Positions 1-8,413 of a stretch of DNA of 39,669 bases are shown piece by piece. The notes under the pieces are model-generated. The model was not told the origin of the DNA and made no database searches. It saw only the letters and a program-made list of their open reading frames with translations. Each line of letters opens with the position of its first letter. The stretch's first letter is position 1. Position numbers and translations under genes: made by a program. Where the stretch lies: positions 71,752-111,420 of the forward strand of contig JAAZYP010000001.1 in assembly GCA_014239585.1 (NCBI GenBank). Direction: 5' to 3'. This stretch comes from Nanobdellota archaeon (lineage in GTDB: Archaea > Nanobdellota > Nanobdellia > UBA10117 > ARS21).

Positions 1-907
1 AGATCTTAACTTCCATAAAATCTCGAGCCATACTCAGTTTACCTTTAAATACCGATTTTGCCTCAAGTTCTAACTCCTTTACTGAACGATATCGTTGACT
101 AAAATGAGTCAATATTAAATGATCAACTTTTGCACGTTTGCCCAATTTAGCAGCTTCCTTAGAAGTCATATGACCGCCCTTTTCAGCAGAATCTTTAATT
201 TTATTTGAGAATGTTGACTCGCATAAGAACACATTTGAATTTTTGGCTAAATCAACAATTTGATCACAATACGCAGTATCGATAGTCACTGTAAATTTTT
301 TTCCAGATTGAATATAAGTTGATTTCTTCCAACTAATCTTTTTACCGTCAATAATTATATCCTTTTTTAGAGTTAGATCTCTCAAGGACGGATGTTTGGT
401 CTTAACACCCAATTCTTTCAAAAAAGATGTATCTATCCGTATTTTTTCTTTTTCTTCAAAGGCATAACCCAGGCAAGGAATTGGATGCGTTAATAAAACC
501 GAATTAATTTTATATTTTTCATTTTCAAAAATTGTTTTTACAGTTTTGTTTTTAAGTTCAAAAATATCAATTCTATAACTTAATCTATCTGATTCATATG
601 CTTTCATAATTGCATCTAATTTTTTCTTAGTTCCGACTGGACCATAAATCTCTAATCGTGAAGTTCTTCGATTCATGCCCATACTTTGAAGTAATCCCGG
701 TAATCCCAAAACATGATCACCGTGCCAATGCGAAATAAAAATTTTAGTAATTTTTTGAGGATTTTCATTCGAAATTCGAAGCTGTCGCTGCGTACCTTCT
801 CCACAATCAAATAATAAACTTTCTCCAGAATAATTCAACAAATTTGCAGTATGATTACGAGTTCTTGTTGGAAATGCTGAAGATGTTCCAAGTATCCTCA
901 ATTTCAT
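1..907 (-). CDS. rnz: Ribonuclease Z (tRNA 3' endonuclease), cut by window edge
   Basis: A zinc-dependent metallo-beta-lactamase-fold endonuclease that removes the 3' trailer of precursor tRNA. Translating the minus strand from the ATG at 907 gives MKLRILGTSSAFPTRTRN, then FDCGEGTQRQL, the metal motif SHWHGDHVLGLPG, and downstream FLCESTFSN and GGHMTSKEAA, ending ILTHFSQRY...ARDFMEVKI at the window edge. These are the RNase Z signature blocks in order. About 302 codons are present and the family is usually about 300 residues, so only the last few residues are missing. It is divergent from endA, another tRNA-processing enzyme, across a 41-base spacer. A TATA-like element centred near 932 lies 25 bases upstream of the ATG, so the message is probably leaderless. 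Confidence 0.93.
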   Translation of the reverse strand, partial: MKLRILGTSSAFPTRTRNHTANLLNYSGESLLFDCGEGTQRQLRISNENPQKITKIFISHWHGDHVLGLPGLLQSMGMNRRTSRLEIYGPVGTKKKLDAIMKAYESDRLSYRIDIFELKNKTVKTIFENEKYKINSVLLTHPIPCLGYAFEEKEKIRIDTSFLKELGVKTKHPSLRDLTLKKDIIIDGKKISWKKSTYIQSGKKFTVTIDTAYCDQIVDLAKNSNVFLCESTFSNKIKDSAEKGGHMTSKEAAKLGKRAKVDHLILTHFSQRYRSVKELELEAKSVFKGKLSMARDFMEVKI

Positions 908-948
908 AATTGAATAACTTTTTTAATGTATAAAAAGGTAATTTTTTA
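908..948. promoter_or_regulatory. Compact divergent promoter for rnz and endA
   Basis: The 41-base spacer must hold both promoters. The rnz-directed element (TTTTTATACAT on the minus strand) is centred near 932, 25 bases from its ATG. The endA-directed element (TTTTTTAATGT) is centred near 924, 25 bases from its ATG. The two TATA elements overlap, so the two promoters may compete for TBP. Confidence 0.5.
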
Positions 949-1422
949 ATGGAATTAGGTAAACTTGTCGGTGACAAAACGATACTCGAAAATACAAACC
1001 TACACACAAAAAATTTCGGAACAGTCGATTCAGGAAAATTAGTATTGAGTTCAGAAGAAACACTTTTTCTAATTGAACGTGAAAAGATAGATATAGGTCT
1101 ATCTTTTACTGAAGCACTAAAAAAATTGTCTCGTAAACAGAGAAATCTGGCTGAAAGATTTTCAGTATATCGAGATATGAGATCAAAAGGATATATTCTA
1201 AAAAGTGGATTGAAATTTGGATGCGATTTTAGAGTATATAATCAGAACGATAAACATGCAAGATGGTTGTTATTTGTGAATAAAGATTCTGCCAAACTTC
1301 AATGGAAAAACTTTTCAGGTATGGCCAGAGTTGCAAATTCTACAAAGAAAAATGTATTAGTTGCAATTGTTGATTCAGAAAATTCACCAACTTATTTTGA
1401 AATATCCTGGAAAAAAATATAA
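949..1422 (+). CDS. endA: tRNA-splicing endonuclease EndA
   Basis: Cuts precursor tRNA and rRNA at bulge-helix-bulge motifs to release introns. The 157-residue protein has the C-terminal catalytic fold, with YRDMRSKGYILKSGLKFG followed by CDFRVY. Likely catalytic residues are Tyr97 (FRVY), His103 (KHARW) and Lys133 or Lys134 (NSTKKNVL). The His-to-Lys spacing matches known EndA proteins. The length fits the short, one-domain type that forms a homotetramer, at the small end of the range. It is divergent from RNase Z and its stop shares one base with the start of the next small gene, so those two are probably one transcript. The family assignment is firm; the quaternary structure is inferred. 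Confidence 0.93.
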   Translation: MELGKLVGDKTILENTNLHTKNFGTVDSGKLVLSSEETLFLIEREKIDIGLSFTEALKKLSRKQRNLAERFSVYRDMRSKGYILKSGLKFGCDFRVYNQNDKHARWLLFVNKDSAKLQWKNFSGMARVANSTKKNVLVAIVDSENSPTYFEISWKKI

Positions 1423-1619
1423 TGGAATTTGTTGGTTGGGTATGTATAAATTGCAAACGAGCTTTAAATTCAGGAAAACAAAAATTCAAACACGATTCAA
1501 GAGTTAAATGTTACGGGTGTAATAAGTCTGTAAAATTTTCTTCAACGATTCATTCTGAAATATCCGCCGATTCACTTGTAATAACTGAATGGGTAAAGAA
1601 ATATAATTCTACCAAATAG
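1422..1619 (+). CDS. Small zinc-ribbon protein, unknown function
   Basis: A 65-residue protein with two knuckles, CINC near the N-terminus (residues 8-11) and CYGC around residues 30-33, typical of a single zinc ribbon. The rest is rich in Lys and Ser with no membrane segment. Its ATG shares one base with the endA stop codon, which argues for translational coupling and for its being a real gene. The 3' end overlaps the convergent YgjP-like gene by 11 bases. Function is not recognised; a nucleic-acid or ribosome-associated role would fit the context but is a guess. Confidence 0.65.
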   Translation: MEFVGWVCINCKRALNSGKQKFKHDSRVKCYGCNKSVKFSSTIHSEISADSLVITEWVKKYNSTK

Positions 1620-2181
1620 TTAATCTGAAATGATTATCCTTTAACCACCGTTTATGTTGCTTATAATCCGGACACATATCACTAACATGATTCCAAAATT
1701 TATTTGAATGATTCATTTCTAATCGATGACACAATTCATGAAGTACAACATATTCAATTACGTCATATGGTGCCATTGCAAGTTTCCAATTAAAATTTAA
1801 ATTACCTTTACTCGAACAAGATGCCCAACGCGTTTTTTGAGATTTAATAAAAATATTGTTTATTTTAAATTTATCAGATACATTATGTAATTCAACCAAT
1901 CCTTCAACAATCCTTCGAGTTTCAGAACGATAAAATTTCTCATCGATCGGACCTTCAACCTCTTTACCTAAATATAAATAAATATTTCGAGCAGATTCAT
2001 ATTTTTTCCAATTATTTTTTATCCAAATTTTTTTCTTCATTAAAAATGCATCAATAAATTCAATCGGTATTTTTTCTCCAACATTTAGTCTAACACCCAG
2101 TTCATCAATCTTTAATGAAACAGATTTACTATTTGTCCAATTAACATTATACGGTATTCCCAAATTATCTAAGATTTTCAT
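1609..2181 (-). CDS. YgjP-like (DUF45) zinc metallopeptidase
   Basis: A 190-residue protein of the YgjP/DUF45 metallopeptidase family, related to SprT and WLM peptidases. The active site is HELCH at 148-152 with a further His158 in MNHSNKFW. The block KTRWASCSSKGNLNFNW just before it is the family hallmark. There is no signal peptide, so it should be cytoplasmic. Length is somewhat short for the family (about 220-240). It directly abuts the upstream membrane-protein gene on the same strand, which suggests a two-gene transcript. The biological substrate is not known for most members of this family. Confidence 0.85.
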   Translation of the reverse strand: MKILDNLGIPYNVNWTNSKSVSLKIDELGVRLNVGEKIPIEFIDAFLMKKKIWIKNNWKKYESARNIYLYLGKEVEGPIDEKFYRSETRRIVEGLVELHNVSDKFKINNIFIKSQKTRWASCSSKGNLNFNWKLAMAPYDVIEYVVLHELCHRLEMNHSNKFWNHVSDMCPDYKQHKRWLKDNHFRLTIW

Positions 2182-2574
2182 TTAGAATGGTAAAAATGAT
2201 TCAACAAATGGCCAAATATAAGGAGTTCCTGCAACCAAAATTCCAATAACTAAACTGTGTGCCCACCGTTCGTGTGTACCTGGACCTCTTGCCCTAGAAA
2301 ATACTGCAGATTTAGCATGCGTTACAATCACCGCAAGCAATCCCAATAATGTTAACATAATATATTGGTTAGATAGAAAACTAGGTAATCCCATTCCGAC
2401 AATAAATCCAATATTTAATGCAGCGAAAGTCAAAGCAATAATATAAATCATCGAAGAAAGACCATGCATTATTGTAGATTTAGCATCACCCGACAAATCT
2501 GAAATCATAAACCCAATATCAATTAAACCAATAATTGCACCCCAAATAATTGCACCAATGATTTCTAAAGCCAT
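2182..2574 (-). CDS. Four-helix membrane protein, unknown
   Basis: About 130 residues with roughly four hydrophobic segments (residues 3-22, 34-60, 68-84 and 102-128). The loop RARGPGTHERWAHS between the last two is polar and His-rich and faintly recalls YdjM-type membrane proteins, but I do not assign it. The start is set at the ATG at 2574 (MALEIIGAI), not the in-frame TTG at 2583, because a TATA box centred at 2600 lies 26 bases upstream. The stop abuts the start of the YgjP-like gene. Function unknown. Confidence 0.65.
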   Translation of the reverse strand: MALEIIGAIIWGAIIGLIDIGFMISDLSGDAKSTIMHGLSSMIYIIALTFAALNIGFIVGMGLPSFLSNQYIMLTLLGLLAVIVTHAKSAVFSRARGPGTHERWAHSLVIGILVAGTPYIWPFVESFLPF

Positions 2575-2594
2575 ATCTATCAAAGTGTGACGTT

Positions 2595-2634
2595 CTATAT
2601 AAAATTTTCTCGGGCAAAGAAAGTCTTTAATATT
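2595..2634. promoter_or_regulatory. Divergent TATA boxes for membrane-protein gene and glyS
   Basis: A TATATAAAA element at 2596-2604 lies 26 bases before the minus-strand ATG at 2574. A second element, CTTTAATATT at 2625-2634, lies 24 bases before the glyS ATG at 2653. The spacing implies leaderless transcripts in both directions and supports the starts chosen for both genes. Confidence 0.5.
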
Positions 2635-2652
2635 CTCCTCCTTAGATTAAAT

Positions 2653-4101
2653 ATGGTCGATATATCTGCATTTATTAAAAAAAACGGGTTAATTTGGGGT
2701 CCGGAACCAGAAATTTATGATGGAATTGCAGGATTTTATACATATGGACCTCTCGGAAAACTACTTAAAAATCGAGTTGAAAATCAAATCCGAAAAACAT
2801 TTTCAAAATTTGATATGTGGGAAGTCGAAACGCCATTGATTTCACCGGAAATTGTATGGGAAGCATCAGGTCACCTTGGAGGATTTACAGATCCGTTAAT
2901 TAAAGATGAAAAAGGCGGATTACATCGAGTAGATAAATTAATTGAAGAACAATTAATTAAGGATGGAAAAAATCCCGATGAATTTAATATAGGAAATATG
3001 AGCAACAAAGAACTTCTAAAATTTATTAAAGATAATAAAATATTGGCACCAAATGGAAGACAACTTCAAGAAAAAATCGTAGATCATAATTTAATGATGG
3101 AGACAACAGTTTCAACAGATACTCGAGCATTTAATCGCCCAGAAACTGCAACATCTACTTATTTACCTTTCAAAAATTATCACGAATATTTTAGAAAAAA
3201 AGTTCCATTTGGAATTTATCAAATTGGTAAAGCTTTTCGAAATGAAATTTCCCCACGAAATAATGTATTAAGAGGAAGAGAATTTACTCAAGCTGAAGGT
3301 CAAATTTTTTTACATGAACACCAAAAGAAAGAAACGGAATTATCTAAAAAAATATTATCTACGGAACTACCTTTCTGGTCATATGCAATGCAAGATGAAA
3401 AAAAGAATTGGAATAAAATTTCAATAAAAAGTGCATTAAAAAAAGGACTTATCAAATCAAGAGGTTATGCGTATGCACTTGCAATTTCTTTCGAATTAAT
3501 AAACTCATTAAATATACCTAAAGAGCGAATCAGATATAGACAGCACAATCCCAACGAATTAGCATTTTATGCAGAAGATGCATGGGATTTAGAAGTTAGA
3601 ACTAATTCTCAAGCATGGGTTGAAGTCGCAGGTGTCCATGATCGTAAAAATTATGATTTAACACAACATCAAAAAAAATCAAATACTTCATTCAAAGTGG
3701 AAGGAGAAGTACCACATATTTTAGAAATTGCCTTTGGAACAGATAGAATTACTTATTCGTTAATAGATATTTTTGCTGAAGAAGAAAAAATAGGTAAAGA
3801 TACTAGAACTGTTTGGAAACTGCCAAAAAATATGGCACCAATTAGATTTGCAATATTTCCGCTGCAGAAAAAAGATGGTCTTCCTGAAAAAGCAAGTGAA
3901 ATTTATGATTTGTTATCTGAAAAATATCAGTGTGTTTATGATGAAGCCGGATCTATCGGTAAGCGATATCGACGACAAGATGAACGCGGAACACCACACT
4001 GCATAACTATCGATTATCAAACTCTTGAAGATAAAACTGTAACTCTTAGAGAAAGAGATAGTATGGAACAGAAAAGAATAAAAATTAACGATCTAAATTA
4101 A
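2653..4101 (+). CDS. glyS: Glycyl-tRNA synthetase (class II, archaeal/eukaryotic type)
   Basis: Charges tRNA-Gly. The N-terminus MVDISAFIKKNGLIWGPEPE, then YDGIAGFYTYGPLG, is the archaeal GlyRS motif 1 region. Motif 2 is FRNEISPRNNVLRGREFTQAEGQ and motif 3 is near FGTDRITYSLID. The C-terminal 95 residues (APIRFAIFPLQ to the end) form the class II anticodon-binding domain. The ATG at 2653 is used because upstream in-frame sequence is not conserved in type and a TATA box lies 24 bases before it. At 482 residues it is shorter than typical archaeal enzymes (about 570), through trimmed insertions rather than a lost domain. Confidence 0.96.
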   Translation: MVDISAFIKKNGLIWGPEPEIYDGIAGFYTYGPLGKLLKNRVENQIRKTFSKFDMWEVETPLISPEIVWEASGHLGGFTDPLIKDEKGGLHRVDKLIEEQLIKDGKNPDEFNIGNMSNKELLKFIKDNKILAPNGRQLQEKIVDHNLMMETTVSTDTRAFNRPETATSTYLPFKNYHEYFRKKVPFGIYQIGKAFRNEISPRNNVLRGREFTQAEGQIFLHEHQKKETELSKKILSTELPFWSYAMQDEKKNWNKISIKSALKKGLIKSRGYAYALAISFELINSLNIPKERIRYRQHNPNELAFYAEDAWDLEVRTNSQAWVEVAGVHDRKNYDLTQHQKKSNTSFKVEGEVPHILEIAFGTDRITYSLIDIFAEEEKIGKDTRTVWKLPKNMAPIRFAIFPLQKKDGLPEKASEIYDLLSEKYQCVYDEAGSIGKRYRRQDERGTPHCITIDYQTLEDKTVTLRERDSMEQKRIKINDLN

Positions 4102-4105
4102 AAAA

Positions 4106-4249
4106 ATGCTAGTTCGTATATTTGGAATTGCAGATTTATTGGCAGCTTTATTTTTGTTATCAGTAAGTTTTGATAGTGCAGCACTGAACATAGTTTTGAA
4201 ATCCATAATGGTAATCCATCTATACAAAGGAATGTTAAGTTTAATTTAG
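4106..4249 (+). CDS. 47-residue membrane microprotein
   Basis: An ORF four bases after the glyS stop encodes MLVRIFGIADLLAALFLL and about 30 more mostly hydrophobic residues, ending at TAG 4247-4249. It could form two short membrane helices (residues 6-21 and 27-47). Its position directly behind glyS on the same strand and its membrane-like composition suggest a real gene. It overlaps the 3' end of the convergent adenosyltransferase gene by four bases. Function unknown. Confidence 0.5.
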   Translation: MLVRIFGIADLLAALFLLSVSFDSAALNIVLKSIMVIHLYKGMLSLI

Positions 4250-4785
4250 ATATCAAAATAAACCTTTTTTTCTCCAACACCAGATTCCTTATTTTCTTTT
4301 AATGCAGCCAGATAAAAATAATCGGAAAGTCGATTTAAATATTTTAATAAGAACTTATTAATTTCTCGTTCTTGAGCTATCTTAACAACAGAACGTTCTA
4401 ATTTACGCGAAAGAGTTCTAGACATATGAATCATTGATCCAATTTCAGATCCACCAGGCATTACAAAACTATTAATCGGGCCAATATCGGCCTCTAAAAA
4501 TTTACATAAAATCTCAATTCTTTCTAAGTGTCTTTCTTGAATTCTTTTAGTCCTCGACTCATGTGCAGTCCCAATCGGAGTCGCAATATCAGCACCAACC
4601 ACGAATAATTCGTTTTGTATTTTTTCAAAATCATCAAAATATTTTCGTGATTGAATAAGTCCAATAAACGCATTCAATTCATCGGAAATTCCAATCGCAT
4701 CAATTGTTGTTGAATTTTTTCCAATGCGCGTTCCATCAAACAATGAAGTGTTTCCATTGTCACCATTTTTAGTAGAAATACTCAT
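4246..4785 (-). CDS. Cob(I)alamin adenosyltransferase, PduO type
   Basis: Transfers adenosyl from ATP to cob(I)alamin to make adenosylcobalamin. The start at 4785 gives MSISTKNGDNGNTSLFDGTR, the N-terminal ATP-binding motif of PduO-type enzymes, and SRTLSRKLERSVV carries the conserved arginine helix. The 179 residues match the usual length. It begins one base after the stop of the B12-dependent ribonucleotide reductase, so it most likely supplies that enzyme's cofactor. Longer in-frame starts lie inside the reductase gene and lack family similarity. PduO-type enzymes are mostly bacterial but also occur in archaea. Confidence 0.92.
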   Translation of the reverse strand: MSISTKNGDNGNTSLFDGTRIGKNSTTIDAIGISDELNAFIGLIQSRKYFDDFEKIQNELFVVGADIATPIGTAHESRTKRIQERHLERIEILCKFLEADIGPINSFVMPGGSEIGSMIHMSRTLSRKLERSVVKIAQEREINKFLLKYLNRLSDYFYLAALKENKESGVGEKKVYFDI

Positions 4786-4786
4786 A

Positions 4787-7700
4787 TTATGAACAGCCAC
4801 TGGTTGCGCCACAAACATCACATAATTCGCATGCACCATTTTGTCGCATCATCATCGCACCGCATTCGCCACACTTACTTCCCGTGTAACCCATTGCCTT
4901 AATTGCGTCGTCAGTTTCTTCATCTTCAGTCAATACTTCAGTATTACCTGTAGATGAAAGTTTTGTTTGAATAATTTGTTGAGAGTATTCACCCCTTAAT
5001 ACATCTTCAACTTTTTTTAAGACTGGATGATCTTTCCAACTAGAAAAACATTCATCAATAAGTTCTTGAGTTTCATGTCCGCGAGAAAGTGAAAAACTTA
5101 ATGTACTGCTTATAAAGTCCAAAATTTCCTGATTACTCGGCGTAGTTTTTGGCATGACCAATTTAACTTTAATCAATTTACCTGCTTCGCTAACACTTGT
5201 ATGAACATACAAATCCTGAGGACCAACTTTGTGATGATTAATTGTTTCAACAGTTGCAAGTTCTAATTTTTTATTTGAACCAACTTCTTGAATTTTTTCA
5301 GTAAGGATAGCATCAAGTTCAGCATTAATCCCTGATGTTGAAGATAAAGGTTGACTTAATTTACTTTCATCTCGATATAATGCAACAGCTTTAACCATTA
5401 ATTTCCAACTATCATAATATGCTGATTTTATATCTTCAACACTGACTTCTCGAGGCATATTTATTGTTTTACTGATAGCTCCAGAAATAAAGGATTGAGC
5501 TGCAGCCATCATTTTAATGTGTCCACTATGATGAATGTATCTTTTTCCTTTTCGCCCACACTTATTTGCACAATCAAAAATTCTATAATGATCTCCTTTC
5601 AAATGAGGTGCACCTTCTAAAGTCATAGTTCCACATAAATATTCACCTGCGGCATCAATTTCGTCCTTATTAAATCCTAAAAATTTCAACATATTGAAAT
5701 TAGTATTAGTTAGTTGTTTATCCGTTAATCCCAATTTATTCTTACAAAAATCTTCACCTAAGGTCCATTTGTTGAAAATAAATTTAATTTCAAAAGCATT
5801 TTTCGCCTCATTTTCTAAAGCATCTAATTGTAATTTATCAAATCCTTTTTCAGATAAAGTTTTGAAATTGATAAATGGAGCATCTCTAATTGAGCCATGA
5901 CCCACACAATATTTTTCAATATCTCTAATTTGATCATCAGAATATTCTAATTTTTTCAATGCAGGTTTAACTGAATTATTTACGATTTTGAAATATCCCC
6001 CACCAGCTAATTTTTTAAATTTGATAATTGAAAAATCAGGTTCAATACCGGTTGTGTCACAATCCATAACTAATGCAATAGTTCCAGTCGGGGCTATAAC
6101 CGTTACTTGCGCATTTCGATAGCCATTTTTTTGACCAAGTTCTAAAGCATTATCCCACGAAGCTTGTGCTGCAGTTAACATCGCTTTTGGTGCAAGTTCT
6201 TGATTTAACGGAGTTGGTAAAATAGTTAGATCTTCATATGAATCAGATTTTGCAGCATACGCTGCTCGCCGATGATTTCGAATAACTCGCAACATATGAT
6301 CTTTGTTTTCATTATATTTTGCAAAAGCGCCTAATGTGCCGGCCATTTCTGCAGAAGTAGAATAAGATTCGCCACACATTAAGGAAGTTATTCCGCCCGC
6401 AATAGCTCTACCCTTATCTGAATCATACGGTACTGCCATCTTCATCAAAAGAGACCCCAAATTTGCATAGCCCAATCCTAAAGTTCTGAAATCATAACTT
6501 CCTTTAGAAACTGCTTCACTTGGAAATTGCGCCATCAATACTGAAATTTCTAAAGTTATTGTCCAAAGTCGAACTGCATGTTTGAATGCATCAATATCAA
6601 AAGTTCCAGTTTCTTCATCAAAAAATTTGGTTAAATTGATACTTGCAAGATTACACGCAGTATCATCTAAAAACATATATTCTGAACAAGGATTGCTTGC
6701 ATTTATTTTACCACTAACTGGACACGTGTGCCACTCATTAATCGTAGTATTATATTGAAGTCCGGGATCTGCACTAACCCATGCGCTCATCGCAATTTTA
6801 TTCCATAATTTTTGAGCAGGAATTTCTTTGTAAACTTGACCATCGGTTCGATTAGTCAAATTCCAATTCGTATTTGAGTCTAAAGCACTAAAAAATTCAT
6901 TTGAAACTCGAACACTGTTATTACTATTTTGACCTGAAACCGTTACGTATGCTGCACCCTCATAATGAGTATCCATTTCTACAAAATCAATTTTACCAAT
7001 ACCTTGTTTTGCTAACTCCATTACTCTCAAAATCATTCTAGCCGGAACGTGATGAGCATTAGCATCTCTAATCGCACTTCGTAATTTTTGATTTTCACTC
7101 ATATTTGCACCAGATTCATTTGCGATTGCCAAAATTTTATTTAAATATTTTTTACAAATTGCATTACCTGAAACCAATCCTGCGACTTTATTTTCTTCAT
7201 TTGATTTCCAAGTAATAAATTCTTCAATTTCAGGATGATCTATATCTAAGCAAACCATTTTTGCTGCCCGCCGAGTGGTACCACCCGATTTTACAGCACC
7301 TGCCGCCGCATCATTAATTTTCAAAAAAGACATTAATCCCGAGGATTGTCCTCCACCAGATAAAGATTCACCTTTACCTCGAATATCTGAAAAATTTGTT
7401 CCAACACCAGAACCATATTTGAAAATTCTTGCTTCACGCGTTACAAGATCAAAGATTCCTCCTTGGTTTACTAAATCATCTTTAACTGATAAAATAAAAC
7501 ATGCATGTGGTTGTGGTCGAGAATATGCGTCTTTTGAATACATTAATTCTTGAGTTTTTGGATCAACATATGAATGTCCTTGAGCTTTACCCGAAATACC
7601 ATATGCAAAATTTAAACCAGTGTTAAACCATTGCGGAGAGTTTGGAACCGCCATTTGATTCAACATCATATATGCCATTTCCTCGTAAAAAATTTGAGCA

Positions 7701-8047
7701 TCTTTTGTCGAATTAAAATAATCATGAGTTTTACCCCAATGAGTCCAACAACCAACCATTCGATGTACGACTTGCTTTAAACTAGATTCTGATTCAATTT
7801 CAGGAATTCCCTTACGTCTGAAGTATTTTTGAGCTAAAATATCTGTCGCAATTTGAGACCACCCGCTTGGAACTTCCACGTCACTTTGTTCAAAAACAAC
7901 AGATCCATCCGGATTCTTAATGATTGATTTTCTTAAATCATATTCAAACATATCATATGCAGATTTACCTTCTTGAGTAAAATGTCGTTGAACAACTAAA
8001 CCATTAGCGATAGTTTCTTGCTCTGTAGTAAACTCATTAGATTCCAT
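4787..8047 (-). CDS. nrdJ: Adenosylcobalamin-dependent (class II) ribonucleotide reductase
   Basis: Reduces ribonucleotides to deoxyribonucleotides using a radical from adenosylcobalamin. The 1086 residues carry the class II landmarks: GSGVGTNFSDIRGKGE, GGTTRRAAKMVCLDIDHPEI, NPCSEYMFLDDTACNLASIN with the active-site cysteine region, and APTGTIALVMDCDTTGIEPD. The C-terminus has a Cys-rich tail (GSKCGECGAMMMR...CDVCGATSGCS) that in this family re-reduces the active site. Length and motifs match the large bacterial NrdJ subgroup and there is no intein. It is followed after one base by the adenosyltransferase. A thioredoxin reductase and a glutaredoxin about 22 kb away could supply electrons. A bacterial origin is inferred, not shown. 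Confidence 0.95.
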   Translation of the reverse strand: MESNEFTTEQETIANGLVVQRHFTQEGKSAYDMFEYDLRKSIIKNPDGSVVFEQSDVEVPSGWSQIATDILAQKYFRRKGIPEIESESSLKQVVHRMVGCWTHWGKTHDYFNSTKDAQIFYEEMAYMMLNQMAVPNSPQWFNTGLNFAYGISGKAQGHSYVDPKTQELMYSKDAYSRPQPHACFILSVKDDLVNQGGIFDLVTREARIFKYGSGVGTNFSDIRGKGESLSGGGQSSGLMSFLKINDAAAGAVKSGGTTRRAAKMVCLDIDHPEIEEFITWKSNEENKVAGLVSGNAICKKYLNKILAIANESGANMSENQKLRSAIRDANAHHVPARMILRVMELAKQGIGKIDFVEMDTHYEGAAYVTVSGQNSNNSVRVSNEFFSALDSNTNWNLTNRTDGQVYKEIPAQKLWNKIAMSAWVSADPGLQYNTTINEWHTCPVSGKINASNPCSEYMFLDDTACNLASINLTKFFDEETGTFDIDAFKHAVRLWTITLEISVLMAQFPSEAVSKGSYDFRTLGLGYANLGSLLMKMAVPYDSDKGRAIAGGITSLMCGESYSTSAEMAGTLGAFAKYNENKDHMLRVIRNHRRAAYAAKSDSYEDLTILPTPLNQELAPKAMLTAAQASWDNALELGQKNGYRNAQVTVIAPTGTIALVMDCDTTGIEPDFSIIKFKKLAGGGYFKIVNNSVKPALKKLEYSDDQIRDIEKYCVGHGSIRDAPFINFKTLSEKGFDKLQLDALENEAKNAFEIKFIFNKWTLGEDFCKNKLGLTDKQLTNTNFNMLKFLGFNKDEIDAAGEYLCGTMTLEGAPHLKGDHYRIFDCANKCGRKGKRYIHHSGHIKMMAAAQSFISGAISKTINMPREVSVEDIKSAYYDSWKLMVKAVALYRDESKLSQPLSSTSGINAELDAILTEKIQEVGSNKKLELATVETINHHKVGPQDLYVHTSVSEAGKLIKVKLVMPKTTPSNQEILDFISSTLSFSLSRGHETQELIDECFSSWKDHPVLKKVEDVLRGEYSQQIIQTKLSSTGNTEVLTEDEETDDAIKAMGYTGSKCGECGAMMMRQNGACELCDVCGATSGCS

Positions 8048-8137
8048 ATTACGAAGTATTATTTAATTGAAGATTTTGTTTATATTCGTTTATAGTTTTC
8101 AGGAAATAAGACTGTTCCCACTAGGTAAAAATAAAAA

Positions 8138-8413
8138 TTATTTTCTCTTAAAAGTCGTGAATTCATCTGTTGCCTCAGTATATTGAATTTGAACGTTTTC
8201 TACTTCTGAGAGTTTTGGACCGTCTTGACACCACAAATAAAATTCTTTCAAAATATTTTTTGGACCTTCGACAATTATCTCAACAGATCCGGTATCTAAA
8301 TTATCAATCGTCCCAGTTAAACCCAGTTCTAATGCAAATTCACGAGCATGTGCTCTATAAAACACCCCTTGAACCTTTCCAGATACTAGAATTTCAGCGC
8401 GTAGTTTCTCCAT
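8138..8413 (-). CDS. acyP: Acylphosphatase
   Basis: Hydrolyses carboxyl-phosphate bonds of acylphosphates. At 91 residues it has the normal size. The N-terminal signature GKVQGVFYRAHAREFALELG supplies the catalytic arginine (Arg20), and GTIDNLDTGSVEIIVEG supplies the catalytic asparagine (Asn38). The start overlaps the 3' end of the upstream M50 protease gene by 28 bases, so the two are co-transcribed. The physiological substrate is not clear for most acylphosphatases. Confidence 0.94.
   Translation of the reverse strand: MEKLRAEILVSGKVQGVFYRAHAREFALELGLTGTIDNLDTGSVEIIVEGPKNILKEFYLWCQDGPKLSEVENVQIQYTEATDEFTTFKRK

Noticed and set aside
4098-4280. 60-codon minus-strand ORF after the adenosyltransferase
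   Set aside because: It overlaps both the adenosyltransferase end and the plus-strand 47-residue ORF. Its composition is not that of a folded or membrane protein, and no promoter precedes it.
5694-5900. Plus-strand ORF inside nrdJ
   Set aside because: It is the antisense shadow of the ribonucleotide reductase gene, with no start signal and no protein features of its own. The same applies to other ORFs opposite strong genes, such as those within rrp41, psmA and the ABC genes.
4787-8047. Intein in the ribonucleotide reductase
   Set aside because: Archaeal NrdJ often carries inteins, but the reductase blocks are contiguous here, and no intein splice-junction or LAGLIDADG motif is visible.
8048-8137. 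Cobalamin riboswitch upstream of nrdJ
   Set aside because: The 90-base spacer is too short and lacks the B12-box and multi-helix core. It shows only weak TATA-like elements.
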